This document shows positions 8,550-18,634 of a stretch of 48,861 bases of DNA, in pieces. Each line of letters starts with the position of its first letter. The first letter of the stretch is position 1. The notes below the pieces were generated by a model, which did no database searches, was not told the DNA's origin, and saw nothing but the letters and a program-made list of their open reading frames with translations. Position numbers and translations under genes: made by a program. This DNA comes from Betaproteobacteria bacterium (GTDB lineage Bacteria; Pseudomonadota; Gammaproteobacteria; Burkholderiales; SG8-41). The DNA lies in assembly GCA_016868015.1 (NCBI GenBank), contig VGIF01000004.1, forward strand, positions 1-48,861. The letters are read 5' to 3'.

Positions 8550-9596
8550 TTACGCATACCGATTCGGCATCGCCGCCGTAGCATGTCCCTTCTGATGCGC
8601 GTAGTTGGCGCGAAAAAACTCCAGGATCAAATCAGCGGACAGCGCCGGCGCGTATTTCGCCGGGCGATCCGCGCTGATGCACGAGGGCAGCACTTCAATC
8701 GTGCGATACGGGTTCGGGCTGTGAAAATAAGCGAGCGAATAGCGGTCGGCCTTGCCGTCGACGATCACGCCGTGCGGCGTGGAGCGGAATCGATCGTTCG
8801 ACATGCGCCGCATCATGTTGCCGAGGTTGACCAGGAACGTGCCGGGGATCAGCGGCGGCGCCACCCATACGCCCGAGGGTAATTGCACACCGAGCCCCGG
8901 CACCTCCATGCGCGCGAGGATGGTGAGGAAGCTGTTATCGGTGTGCGGCCCCTGGCCGAACGCGTTATCGGCGCCCGCGCCCGAGGTCGGCGGGTAATGC
9001 AGCATGCGCAACGTGGCGTGGTTGTCGTCATCAAACAGCGGCGTGAAATAATCGGCTGGCATGCCCAGCGCCACCGCAAACGCCGGCAACATGCGTTGGC
9101 CCAGCGCGTTCAATGCGCTGAAGTACGCCATCACGTTTTCGCGAAAGCCGGGTAAACCGTCGGGCCATTGATTCATGCCGCGCAGCGGCTTGCCGGCGCG
9201 CACGTCCGGGTGATCGGCGGGCCGGTCGACGATGACAAAAAAAGATTCGTTTTCGTTGGGGCGCGTCGCCTGATGCACGGTCGAATGTTTTTGCGTGCTC
9301 GAATTCATCGGCAAGTAGCCGACGTTGTTTTGGTCGAGCGACAGATTTAGTTTCGTTTCCAGCGGCAGCGCGTGAAAACGCTTCGATTCCGCGAACGCGC
9401 GGTCGATCAACACCTGCGGTACACCGTGGCCCTTGATGTAAAGAAAGCCCACGCGCTCGCAGGCATCGCGCACTTCATCGGCAAGCGGCGCCAAGGCACC
9501 GGCGCGTCCGGCAAAGTACGGGCCGAAATCGATGATCGGGATTTGGCCGATGGCGGCGTTAAGATCGGCGGGGGCGTGTTGTTGGAACAGGTGCAT
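8550..9596 (-). CDS. Isopenicillin N synthase-like 2OG-Fe(II) oxygenase
   Basis: IPIIDFGPYFAGR…CERVGFLYIKGHGVPQ…GQGPHTDNSFLTIL…FLVNLGNMMRRMSNDRFRSTPHGV. Confidence 0.9.
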   Translation of the reverse strand: MHLFQQHAPADLNAAIGQIPIIDFGPYFAGRAGALAPLADEVRDACERVGFLYIKGHGVPQVLIDRAFAESKRFHALPLETKLNLSLDQNNVGYLPMNSSTQKHSTVHQATRPNENESFFVIVDRPADHPDVRAGKPLRGMNQWPDGLPGFRENVMAYFSALNALGQRMLPAFAVALGMPADYFTPLFDDDNHATLRMLHYPPTSGAGADNAFGQGPHTDNSFLTILARMEVPGLGVQLPSGVWVAPPLIPGTFLVNLGNMMRRMSNDRFRSTPHGVIVDGKADRYSLAYFHSPNPYRTIEVLPSCISADRPAKYAPALSADLILEFFRANYAHQKGHATAAMPNRYA

Positions 9597-9686
9597 GATG
9601 GCGCTCCTATTCAGAACCCGGCGGCATCGGCGCAGCCGGCATGTTCGCGTCAGTGTAGCGGATTGTAGACGCCGAATACAGCGGCG

Positions 9687-12600
9687 CTAAACACTCGCGC
9701 GCATGCCGTTCCAGAATTTCTCCAGCCGCTTGTATGACACCGGATACGGCGTTTTGAGTTCCTGCGCAAACAGCGACACACGCAGTTCCTCCAGTTGCCA
9801 GCGCAGTTCCTGCAAGCGCTCATCCGCCGCGCCGGCTTTTTGCTGTTTTTCCACCGCCGCCTCGTAGCGTTGCCACCACTCGGTGAGGCTTTGCGTGTGG
9901 CGCGCGTCGCGCGCGGGATCGCGCGGGTATTTCTCCAGCCGCCGCTGCATCGCCTGCAAATAGCGCGGCAAGTGGGTTAACTGCTCCCACGGCGTTTGAC
10001 TGACAAACCCCTTATAGGTGAGGCGTGCGAGCTGCGCGCGGATGTCTGCCGCGGGGCGCGTGAGCAACCCTTTGGCACCATTGAGCGCCGAAGACAACTG
10101 GTGATACTCGGCCGCGATGGTGGTCAACAGCCGGCACGCGCCCTCGCTCACCGCCGGCAGGCGCGTGCGCGCGCGCTTGATTTGCGCCTGAAAGTCTTTC
10201 TGCGTGCGCGGCAATTCATCCTCGCCGATGAATGCGCGATCTGTAATGGCGGCGATCACGTCTTCGCGCAGGTCGTCCACGCTCGCCACGCCGCGCAGTT
10301 GCAGCGCCGCCTGATCGAAACCTTTGAGGCTTTTTTCCAACTGCTTCATCTGCTCTTTCAGCGCGAGGCGCATTAGCCGCACCACGCCCGCGCGCATCGC
10401 CGCATCCGCCGCGGCCCGGGTGTCGAACAAGCGGATCGCCACACTCTCGCGCTCATCGGCAAGCGCCGGATAACCGGTAAGCTTCCTGCCGCTGCGCGTG
10501 AACGACAATTCTTTCGGCAAATCGCCGAAATCCCACACACGGATGTTGTCGCGCTCGATGCCGGTTTCTTTTTTACCCGCCTCGCCAAAGGTCAACTGCG
10601 CCGCCTGCCCCAGTTGCGCTTTCAGCGCGGCAAGGTCGCGCCCGCTGGCAAGTTCGCGGCCGGCGTCGTCGATGACGCGGAAATTCATGTTCAGATGTGC
10701 GGGTAGGTCGGCACCGCTCCACACATCCGTGTTCACCTGCTGGCCGGCGCGGCCGCGCACAAAATCCGCCAGCGCCTGCACAAACGGTTTGCTCGCATTA
10801 TGTTCGCTGAGAAACGCCGTCACCTGCTCCGGCAGCGGAAACAAATTGCGCCGCAGGTTTTTGGGCAAGGCTTTCAAATACGCGCTGACTTTGTCGCGCA
10901 CCATGCCGGGCACCAGCCAATCGAACGGCGTATCGTCCAACGTGTTCAACACATGCAGCGGCACGGTGACGGTGACGCCATCCAATGCATGCCCCAACTC
11001 GAAGCGGTAACGCAGCTTGTAAGTGACATCGCCCACACGCAGCGTTTCGGGAAACTGCGCTTCGCTTATATCCAGCGCCGCGTGGCGCATCAAATATTCG
11101 CGCGTTAAAAACAGCAGCTTGGGATCTTTTTTCTCGGCCTCAATGCGCCATTGCTCGAACGCCGCGCCGTTGTATATGCCCAGGGGAATGCGCTCGTCGT
11201 AAAACGCGAACAGCGTTTGTTCGTCGACCAGCACATCGTGCTTGCGCGCCTTGTGTTCGAGCGCTTGAATGTCTTTTATAAGCACTTGATTTTGTATATA
11301 AAATTCTGCTTTGCTCTGGTAGTCACCCGCGGCCAACGCGCGGCGGATAAAAATCTCGCGCGCTTCCAACGGATTGATCGGGCCGTAATTCACGTTGCGA
11401 CGCGCGACGATGGTGAGGCCGTAGAGCGTCACACGCTCATACGCCATCACGCACGCACGGTCTTTTTCCCAACGTGGGTCGAAGTAATGGCGCCTTACCA
11501 TCGCGCCCGCGATGTGCTCGATCCAATCCGGATTGATTTGCGCGGCGCAGCGCGCGTAAAGCCGCGTGGTGTCGACGAGTTCCGCCGCCATCACCCAGCG
11601 CGGCTGCGACTTACGCAACACCGAGCCGGGAAAAATCGCGAACTTGATGCCGCGCGCGCCGAGGTATTCGCCTTCGTCGTTTTTTAATCCGAGATTGCCG
11701 AGCAAGCCCGCCAGCAGCGCGCGATGGATTTGATCGTAAGTCGCGGGCGTTTCGCTTTCCTTAAAACCCATCTCACCCGTCAGCGCGGCGAGCTGGCCGT
11801 GGATATCGCGCCACTCGCGCAGGCGCCGCTGCGACAAAAAGTGTTCGTGCAGTTGGTCGGCAAGCTTGCGATTGGATTTTTTATGCTTCAACGCCTCGTC
11901 GAAAAATTGCCACAGCTTCAAATAGCCCATGAAATCCGAACGCTCGTCGGCGAACTGCTGATGCGCGCGGTCGGCGGCCTCGGCGCGCTCGAACGGCCGG
12001 TCGCGCGGGTCTTGCACCGACAAGGCGGAGGCGATGATCAGCACTTCACGCAAACAGTTCTCGGCTTTCGCCGCGAGGATCATGCGCGCAATGCGCGGAT
12101 CGATCGGGAACTTGGCAAGTTGCCAGCCGATATCGGTAAGCTGATTGTCGTCATCCACCGCGCCGAGCTCGGCCAGCAACTGGTAGCCGTCGGCGATCAT
12201 GCGCGGCGTGGGCGGCTCCAAAAACGGGAAATCCTCCACGTCGCCGATCTTCAGCGACTTCATGCGCAAGATCACCGAGGCGAGCGAGGAACGTAGAATC
12301 TCCGGCTCGGTGAATTCGTCGCGCGCATTGAAGTCTTTCTCATCGTAAAGCCGCACGCACACGCCCGCCGCCACGCGCCCACAGCGCCCCGCGCGTTGGT
12401 TGGCCGAGGCGCGCGAGATTTTTTCGATTTGCAGTAACTCGACCTTGTTGCGGTAGCTGTAGCGATTGATGCGCGCCAAGCCCGGATCGATCACGTAACG
12501 AATACCCGGCACGGTGAGCGAGGTTTCCGCCACGTTGGTGGCGAGCACAATGCGCCGCCCGCTGTGCGGTTTGAATATGCGTTCCTGCTCCTCGAATGAC

Positions 12601-13484
12601 AAGCGCGCGAACAGCGGCAGGATTTCGGTGTGGGCGGGGTGGTGTTTGCGCAGGGCTTCCGCCGTGTCGCGGATTTCGCGTTCACCGGGGAGGAACACCA
12701 AGATGTCGCCGCCCGCTCTTTCGCGGGCTAGATCGTCTACGGCATCGACGATGGCAGCTTCTACATCCTCATCTTCGTCGGGGATGGGCTCCCCTCTCCC
12801 GTGAACGGGAGAGGGGCTGGGGGAGAGGGCAGACGCCGACTTCAACGGCCGATACCTCACCTCCACCGGATACATCCGCCCCGACACCTCGATCACCGGC
12901 GCCGGTGTACCCAAATGAGTAAAGTGTTTGGAAAACCGCTCGGCATCAATCGTCGCCGAAGTCACAATCAATTTCAAATCCGGCCGCCGCGGCAGCAGCC
13001 GCTTCAAATACCCTAGCAAAAAATCGATATTCAGACTGCGCTCATGCGCCTCGTCGATGATCAGCGTGTCATAGGCGTGCAGCTCACGGTCGCCCTGCGT
13101 CTCCGCCAGCAAAATGCCGTCGGTCATCAGCTTGATATACGAGTTGCGCGACACCTTGTCCGAAAAGCGCACCTTGTATCCGACGGCCTGCCCCAACGGC
13201 GTTTTCAATTCCTGCGCAATGCGCGCCGCCACCGTGCGCGCGGCAATACGCCGCGGCTGGGTGTGGCCGATCAGGCCGTTGACGCCGCGCTGCAATTCCA
13301 AACAGATCTTGGGCAACTGCGTGGTCTTGCCCGATCCGGTTTCGCCGCAAACGATCACCACCTGGTTTTCGCCGATCGCGCGCGCGATCTCCTCGCGCCG
13401 CGCCACCACCGGCAAATCGTCGGGGTAGGCCGGCCGCGGTAGATTGCGCAGGCGTTGTTCGGCGTCGAGCATACTCACGGGCAT
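9687..13484 (-). CDS. hrpA: ATP-dependent RNA helicase HrpA
   Basis: DEAH helicase motifs GETGSGKTTQ, DEAHERS, QRAGRCGR; HrpA C-terminal region; 1265 aa. Confidence 0.96.
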   Translation of the reverse strand: MPVSMLDAEQRLRNLPRPAYPDDLPVVARREEIARAIGENQVVIVCGETGSGKTTQLPKICLELQRGVNGLIGHTQPRRIAARTVAARIAQELKTPLGQAVGYKVRFSDKVSRNSYIKLMTDGILLAETQGDRELHAYDTLIIDEAHERSLNIDFLLGYLKRLLPRRPDLKLIVTSATIDAERFSKHFTHLGTPAPVIEVSGRMYPVEVRYRPLKSASALSPSPSPVHGRGEPIPDEDEDVEAAIVDAVDDLARERAGGDILVFLPGEREIRDTAEALRKHHPAHTEILPLFARLSFEEQERIFKPHSGRRIVLATNVAETSLTVPGIRYVIDPGLARINRYSYRNKVELLQIEKISRASANQRAGRCGRVAAGVCVRLYDEKDFNARDEFTEPEILRSSLASVILRMKSLKIGDVEDFPFLEPPTPRMIADGYQLLAELGAVDDDNQLTDIGWQLAKFPIDPRIARMILAAKAENCLREVLIIASALSVQDPRDRPFERAEAADRAHQQFADERSDFMGYLKLWQFFDEALKHKKSNRKLADQLHEHFLSQRRLREWRDIHGQLAALTGEMGFKESETPATYDQIHRALLAGLLGNLGLKNDEGEYLGARGIKFAIFPGSVLRKSQPRWVMAAELVDTTRLYARCAAQINPDWIEHIAGAMVRRHYFDPRWEKDRACVMAYERVTLYGLTIVARRNVNYGPINPLEAREIFIRRALAAGDYQSKAEFYIQNQVLIKDIQALEHKARKHDVLVDEQTLFAFYDERIPLGIYNGAAFEQWRIEAEKKDPKLLFLTREYLMRHAALDISEAQFPETLRVGDVTYKLRYRFELGHALDGVTVTVPLHVLNTLDDTPFDWLVPGMVRDKVSAYLKALPKNLRRNLFPLPEQVTAFLSEHNASKPFVQALADFVRGRAGQQVNTDVWSGADLPAHLNMNFRVIDDAGRELASGRDLAALKAQLGQAAQLTFGEAGKKETGIERDNIRVWDFGDLPKELSFTRSGRKLTGYPALADERESVAIRLFDTRAAADAAMRAGVVRLMRLALKEQMKQLEKSLKGFDQAALQLRGVASVDDLREDVIAAITDRAFIGEDELPRTQKDFQAQIKRARTRLPAVSEGACRLLTTIAAEYHQLSSALNGAKGLLTRPAADIRAQLARLTYKGFVSQTPWEQLTHLPRYLQAMQRRLEKYPRDPARDARHTQSLTEWWQRYEAAVEKQQKAGAADERLQELRWQLEELRVSLFAQELKTPYPVSYKRLEKFWNGMRASV
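12786..12831. repeat. Palindromic repeat inside hrpA (CTCCCCTCTCCCGTGAACGGGAGAGGGGCTGGGGGAGAGGG)
   Basis: Inverted repeat CCCCTCTCCCG/CGGGAGAGGGG in frame, encoding ALSPSPSPVHGRGEP. Confidence 0.85.
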
Positions 13485-13586
13485 TTACGAGAGGGGGCGC
13501 ATTGTAACCCGGCGCCCTATCTGAAAAAGCCGGCTCACGGCAGGCTGCCGCACGATCCGCATTACAATGCCCGCCTCAATGCGTTT

Positions 13587-14195
13587 ATGCCCATGACCAA
13601 AGTAATCTGCCTGACCGGCGGCATGGCCTCCGGCAAATCCACCGCGGCGCGGTTTTTGAAGGAACAGGGCGCGTACGTAATCGACGCCGACGTGCTGGGC
13701 CATCGCACCTACGAACCCGGCTCGCCCGCGCACGCGCAAGTCGTCGCTACCTTCGGACGCGACATACTCGCCGCAGACAGTAAAATCGAGCGCAAGGCGC
13801 TGGGCGCCAAGGTATTCGGCAAACCCGCGGAGCTCAAAAAACTCACCGATATCGTGTGGCCGGCAATCCGCAAAATGGCGGAAGACGAGATTGCTGCCGC
13901 CTGCGCCGCCGGCACGCATCGCGTGGTGGTGCTCGAAGCCGCCGTGTTATTCGAAGCCGGTTGGGATAACGCGGGCGACGAAGTGTGGGTGGTGATCGTT
14001 GAACGCGCGATTGCCATTGCGCGCGCGATGCAACGCGACAACCTGTCGCAGGCCGCCGCAGAAGCGCGGCTTGATGCACAACTCTCCAACGCCGAGCGCA
14101 TCGCGCGCTCTGATGTGGTCATCGACAACAACGGCACGCTGGAGGCACTGCTCGATCAATTGCGCAAGCATTGGCAGCGCATCAGTGCCAACTGA
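13587..14195 (+). CDS. coaE: Dephospho-CoA kinase
   Basis: MTKVICLTGGMASGKSTAARFLKEQGAYVIDADVLGHRTYEPGSPA. Confidence 0.95.
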   Translation: MPMTKVICLTGGMASGKSTAARFLKEQGAYVIDADVLGHRTYEPGSPAHAQVVATFGRDILAADSKIERKALGAKVFGKPAELKKLTDIVWPAIRKMAEDEIAAACAAGTHRVVVLEAAVLFEAGWDNAGDEVWVVIVERAIAIARAMQRDNLSQAAAEARLDAQLSNAERIARSDVVIDNNGTLEALLDQLRKHWQRISAN

Positions 14196-14213
14196 CGCAA
14201 ACACCGTCTAAAT

Positions 14214-14240
14214 AAAAAAATTAATAAAATCAAATACTTA
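14214..14240 (-). repeat. Dispersed AT-rich IHF-like repeat, copy C (aaaaaaattaataaaatcaaatactta)
   Basis: AATCAAATACTTA with 5' A-tract; between convergent coaE and peptidase C26. Confidence 0.88.
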
Positions 14241-14267
14241 CGTAATATCCCGCCGTGGTAGACGGCT

Positions 14268-15044
14268 TCACTTGCGGCGCGCCGCACGCACATGCGCCGC
14301 CTTGCCAAACGCGGTATAAAGCGCGCCACCCAGCGCGTGCTCTTCGGGCTTCCACTCGGCGTGCCATTGCACGCCCACCACGAACTGTTCTTCATCCTGG
14401 TAACGCACGCCCTCGATCACGCCGTCGGGCGACTCTGCCTCGACCACCAGGCCTTTGCCTAATCGATCGACGCCCTGCCCGTGCAAGGAGTTGACCATCA
14501 TTTCTTTTTGGCCGGTCAACGCATTAAACAAGCCACCCGGCGTGAAGCGCACCAAATGATTGGGCCGGAACACCTCTTCCAGCGTGACATTGTCGCGCTG
14601 CGGGCGGCGATGATCGTTTTTGCCGTCGAGTTGGTGGATGCGGTAATGCAGCGAGCCGCCGAGTGCGACGTTGATTTCCTGTATGCCGCGACAGATGCCG
14701 AACACCGGCACACGCGCCTTGACGCACGCGCGTATCAACGGCAACACCAGATTATCTCGGCCCGGATCGATGATTTCGTCCTCGGGAAACGGCGGCCCGT
14801 CGTAGTGATGCGGCTCGACATTCGCGCGCCCGCCGGTCAACAAAAAACCGTCCATGCGCGACACCAAATCGGCGATATCCACTGCGCTGCCCACCGGCGG
14901 CAGCAACACCGGGATGCAATCGACCATGCGCAGCAGCGCATGGATATTGCGCTCGCCGGTGGCATGCACCAGATGGCGGCGCTCCGCCGCTTGCATGGCA
15001 TTGGCGGAAACGCCGATTAACGGTCGTGGCGCGGTTTTGCTCAT
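14268..15044 (-). CDS. Gamma-glutamyl-gamma-aminobutyrate hydrolase family (peptidase C26)
   Basis: RPLIGVSANAMQAAERRHLVHATGERN…FGICRGIQEINVALGGSLHYRIHQL…VGVQWHAEWKP. Confidence 0.92.
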   Translation of the reverse strand: MSKTAPRPLIGVSANAMQAAERRHLVHATGERNIHALLRMVDCIPVLLPPVGSAVDIADLVSRMDGFLLTGGRANVEPHHYDGPPFPEDEIIDPGRDNLVLPLIRACVKARVPVFGICRGIQEINVALGGSLHYRIHQLDGKNDHRRPQRDNVTLEEVFRPNHLVRFTPGGLFNALTGQKEMMVNSLHGQGVDRLGKGLVVEAESPDGVIEGVRYQDEEQFVVGVQWHAEWKPEEHALGGALYTAFGKAAHVRAARRK

Positions 15045-15118
15045 GATTGAAATAATGCACGCAGGGCGGGCATGACGCAGAGTACGTATATCACGGTTGA
15101 GCTGGTTTTCACACTGGA

Positions 15119-16522
15119 TTACGCCGGCATCTTGCGCGAAAGGTCCTCACAAGCGGCGACAAAGCGATCCATCTGCGCCGGCGAATTCCACACACAGGCG
15201 TTGGCGCGCAGCGTGACGCCGAAGGGCTTGGGCGCGAGCGTCCGCGGGTCGCGGTTGGGCACCAGGCCTTCGGGAAACGCCGCGGCCTGCGGGTCGGGTG
15301 CGCGCGTAAAGCCCTCGGGGCCGACGCCGCCGCCGGAGATGCGAAAGCCGTATTCCTGCAGTAGCCGTGCGCGGAATCTTTTGTTGAGCTCGGGGTCGGT
15401 GCGCCGCCGCGCATCGGGAAATGGGTTAAAACACACGATCGCCGATTTCAACGCGGGATCCACTGTGGGCTGCAGCAGCGCATCCTCGCCGAAGGTGGCC
15501 ACGAGACGCTGGCGCAAATAGTCCGCCAGGTTATGCGTCCACGCTTGGATGCGCGCGCGCCCGATCTCGTCCCACAACGCGCACACGTCACCCAGCGCGC
15601 GCCAATCGGCGGATTCCGGAAAGCCATAGCGGCTCATCGCAGCACCAATGTCGTAGCTCTCGGTGCGGCTGCCGTCAAACGGCACATCGCGCGCGGAGCT
15701 GCGAATGATGTGAAAACGCGGCAGCGGCGTGGGGTTCGCCGCGAGCGCACGATTGCGGATGTAAATGATGCCGGTGCCGCCCGGCCCGCACTGCCACTTG
15801 TGGCCGGAGATCGCCCAGAAGTCGATGCCGCTTTCGTCCAGGCGCGGATCGATCATGCCGCCGTAATGCGCGCCATCCGCCACGGTGATCGCGCCCGCGG
15901 CTTGCGCCAGCGCCGCGATGCGCCGCTCCGGCAGGCGCTCGCCGTTGGGCCACAACGGGCTCGAAAAAAACACCACGCGGGTGACACCGGGTTTCAAGCG
16001 TTTCTTCAACGCCTCGACCACTTCGTCCGCGGTGGCATTGCGATGCACCGGCACGCCCCACTGCACGATCTTTACGCCAAAACGGCCCGACACACGCAAC
16101 ACCGTTGCCAGCCCTGCCGGATGCTCCATCGGCGTCACCAGAATTTCGTCGCCGCGTTGCCACTCGATGCCCATCAGGATTTGTCCCAGCGCGTCGGTGG
16201 TGTTGCGCGAGATGGCGATTTCATCGACGCTCGCGCCATAGCCGCGAGCGATGCGTTCGCGCGTGGTGGCTGTCGGCTCCAGGTGCACCGGAAACGGATC
16301 GCGCGCGATTTGATCGAGCCCTTCTTGGTAGCGCTTACGCACGCTGTCGGGCTGCGAGCCTTTTTGCCCGGCCATCAGATAAACCACTTTAGGATCGAGC
16401 GAAAACTGCCGCGCAAACGCCTCGAACACCGGCGACTGGCGCGCGAAAAACGCCGCTTGCGCGGCGCTCATGCGCACGCTACTGGTGGCGGCTTCCGCGG
16501 ATGGACTGTCGGGGTCGGGCAT
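15119..16522 (-). CDS. Class V aminotransferase (PLP-dependent)
   Basis: EISRNTTDALGQILMGIEWQRGDEILVTPMEHPAG…WAISGHKWQCGPGGTGIIYIRN. Confidence 0.9.
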   Translation of the reverse strand: MPDPDSPSAEAATSSVRMSAAQAAFFARQSPVFEAFARQFSLDPKVVYLMAGQKGSQPDSVRKRYQEGLDQIARDPFPVHLEPTATTRERIARGYGASVDEIAISRNTTDALGQILMGIEWQRGDEILVTPMEHPAGLATVLRVSGRFGVKIVQWGVPVHRNATADEVVEALKKRLKPGVTRVVFFSSPLWPNGERLPERRIAALAQAAGAITVADGAHYGGMIDPRLDESGIDFWAISGHKWQCGPGGTGIIYIRNRALAANPTPLPRFHIIRSSARDVPFDGSRTESYDIGAAMSRYGFPESADWRALGDVCALWDEIGRARIQAWTHNLADYLRQRLVATFGEDALLQPTVDPALKSAIVCFNPFPDARRRTDPELNKRFRARLLQEYGFRISGGGVGPEGFTRAPDPQAAAFPEGLVPNRDPRTLAPKPFGVTLRANACVWNSPAQMDRFVAACEDLSRKMPA

Positions 16523-16533
16523 GGCGGCGTCGT

Positions 16534-16908
16534 TTATTCCGGCAACTTGGTCGACTGCCACACCACCATTTGCCAGCGCCCGCCGCGGTTGGCATAGACA
16601 TCGGTAAAACGCACGCCGAAGCTGTTGGGTTTGCCGTTGGACACCACGCTGATGCGCGCCACACCGGTTAACACCACCGCGTCGCCGCAATCGTGTGCCT
16701 TGACCTCGGAGGGCACGATCGAGGTATACACCGTTTCACCCGACACCATCGCACCGATCAGGCTTTGCTTGGTGTCTTGGCGCGCCGAGGAATGGGTGTA
16801 GACCAGATCATCGGCGATCAACTCGTTTAGCGCCGCGACATCCTTGCGCGCCGTTGCGTCCATGCGCTTTTTGTCGAGCTCGATGATCATTTGGGCGTTG
16901 CTGGCCAT
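16534..16908 (-). CDS. NTF2/SnoaL-like (DUF4440-type) protein
   Basis: MASNAQMIIELDKKRMDATARKDVAALNELIADDLVYTHSSARQDTKQSLI…. Confidence 0.85.
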   Translation of the reverse strand: MASNAQMIIELDKKRMDATARKDVAALNELIADDLVYTHSSARQDTKQSLIGAMVSGETVYTSIVPSEVKAHDCGDAVVLTGVARISVVSNGKPNSFGVRFTDVYANRGGRWQMVVWQSTKLPE

Positions 16909-16946
16909 GGCGGGCCTCCTTGACAGATGAAAATGTGCTTAGCCGT

Positions 16947-17933
16947 TCACTGTTGCGGTATGCCGGCGGCCTTCAACGCCGACTTCCACACCTCGAGCTG
17001 ATCCTTCATATACGCCGCGAGCGCTTGCGGCGTACTGGATCTCGCCACGAAGCCATGCTTGAGTTTGGCTTCCTTGACCGAGGGTTTGTCCAGCACCGCG
17101 ACCATTTCCTTGTTCATGCGCGCCACTATCGCGCTCGGCAATCCTGCCGGGCCGACCAGTCCGAACCAGGGGCCGATCGGAAATTTCTGCTGCCCTGCCT
17201 CGGGGAATGACGGCACATCGGGCATCAACGGGCTTCTTACATGCAAGGTGGTCGCCAGCGCGCGCAGTCTTCCCTCACGCACATGGGTCAACACACTGGT
17301 CGCGGTGCTGTTCATTACACTCACACGGCCGGACAACAAATCGGTCATGGCCTCAGGCTCGGAGCGATAGGGCACCGAAACCATTTTGATGCCGTTAATC
17401 GCCGAGAACAAATGCGTCGACACCAGCGCGTAGGTATTACCCGCGGCAAAGTAAAGCACATCCGGCTTGGCCTTGGCGTGGGCGATTAACTCGTTGAGCG
17501 TTTTTGCCGGCACCGAGGGATGGACCACGATAAAAAACGTGTTCTCGCCGATAAACGTCACGGGCGTAAAGTCCGTGAGCACGTTATACGGCGGCTCCCT
17601 GCGGATGTTGGGGACCACCGCGTAGGCGCTGTTGGTGCCGTAGAGGAAGGTGTGGCCATCGGCGGTGGCGCGCATGACCTCGACCGCCGAGATCGCACCG
17701 TCCGCGCCCGGTTTGGGAATGACTATGATCGGCTGGCCGAGCGATTGCGAAAGCTCCTGGCCCGTGATGCGGGCAAGCACGTCGCTTGCCGAGCCTGGGC
17801 CAAACGATATGATGAAGCGTATCGGCCTCGCGGGATAAGCTTGCCCCGCGGCTTTTGCGGCAGGTTGCGCGTACGACACAGCCTGCGGCAACAACAATGC
17901 CATCGCCAACAATGCGAATAGTCCCCTGTGCAT
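16947..17933 (-). CDS. Bug-family (TctC-like) solute-binding protein
   Basis: Signal peptide then AYPARPIRFIISFGPGSASDVLARITGQELSQSLGQPIIVIPKPGADG. Confidence 0.93.
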   Translation of the reverse strand: MHRGLFALLAMALLLPQAVSYAQPAAKAAGQAYPARPIRFIISFGPGSASDVLARITGQELSQSLGQPIIVIPKPGADGAISAVEVMRATADGHTFLYGTNSAYAVVPNIRREPPYNVLTDFTPVTFIGENTFFIVVHPSVPAKTLNELIAHAKAKPDVLYFAAGNTYALVSTHLFSAINGIKMVSVPYRSEPEAMTDLLSGRVSVMNSTATSVLTHVREGRLRALATTLHVRSPLMPDVPSFPEAGQQKFPIGPWFGLVGPAGLPSAIVARMNKEMVAVLDKPSVKEAKLKHGFVARSSTPQALAAYMKDQLEVWKSALKAAGIPQQ

Positions 17934-17977
17934 AATCTGGTTTCCTCCTTTGGGCCGGCTTGCATCAAGTCCGTTAG

Positions 17978-18607
17978 TTAAATTTTCACCGCCGGGTTCA
18001 AGCTATAAAGGCCGGTGATTGTTGCCTGCGCCAGCACATGGCCTTTGATCGCGTTACGCACGTCACCCCCCTTGAACGTGCCGCTCACGCCGCATTTCGC
18101 CACATCCAGCGCGTAAAGCGTGAACACGTAGTGATGCACGATGCTGTCGTTCCACGGCGGGCACGGGCCGTCGTAGCCGAAATAATCGCCCGACATATCC
18201 TTGTCGGCGGCGAACCACATCGTATAGTCGTTAACGCCCTGGCGCGCGCCGCGCGCCGCGTTGGGGCCGGCCTTGCCGCGCACCGTCACATCCTGCGAAA
18301 ACTCGCCCGCCTTGATCTCGCCGGCCTGCGGCGGCAAATCCACCAGCACCCAGTGAAAAAAATCCACCCGCGGCAGCGTGGCCGGTATGATGCGGCCCTC
18401 CTGATTGACGTCGTCGGGTTTACTCGGCACGTCGAAATCGTGGCAAATCAGCACCAGCGATTGCGCGCCCGCCGGCATCTCGCTCCACGCCAAATGCGGA
18501 TTGCGGTTTTGCCCGAGCGTGCAATGGGTCTTGGGATCCGGCGCGCAAAACGCGAATTCGGCGGGGATCGCGCTGTTGTCGCTAAAACTATTGCTGGTGA
18601 GTTTCAT
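17978..18607 (-). CDS. YbhB/YbcL-family (PEBP/Raf kinase inhibitor-like) protein
   Basis: MKLTSNSFSDNSAIPAEFAFC…NPHLAWSEMPAGAQSLVLICHDFDVP…YFGYDGPCPPWNDSIVHHYVFTLYALD. Confidence 0.92.
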   Translation of the reverse strand: MKLTSNSFSDNSAIPAEFAFCAPDPKTHCTLGQNRNPHLAWSEMPAGAQSLVLICHDFDVPSKPDDVNQEGRIIPATLPRVDFFHWVLVDLPPQAGEIKAGEFSQDVTVRGKAGPNAARGARQGVNDYTMWFAADKDMSGDYFGYDGPCPPWNDSIVHHYVFTLYALDVAKCGVSGTFKGGDVRNAIKGHVLAQATITGLYSLNPAVKI

Positions 18608-18634
18608 GGCGGGCTCCTCGGTGTTGTCGATAAA

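Noticed and set aside
15533-16597. 354-aa plus-strand ORF
   Set aside because: Antisense shadow of the class V aminotransferase; no recognisable domain
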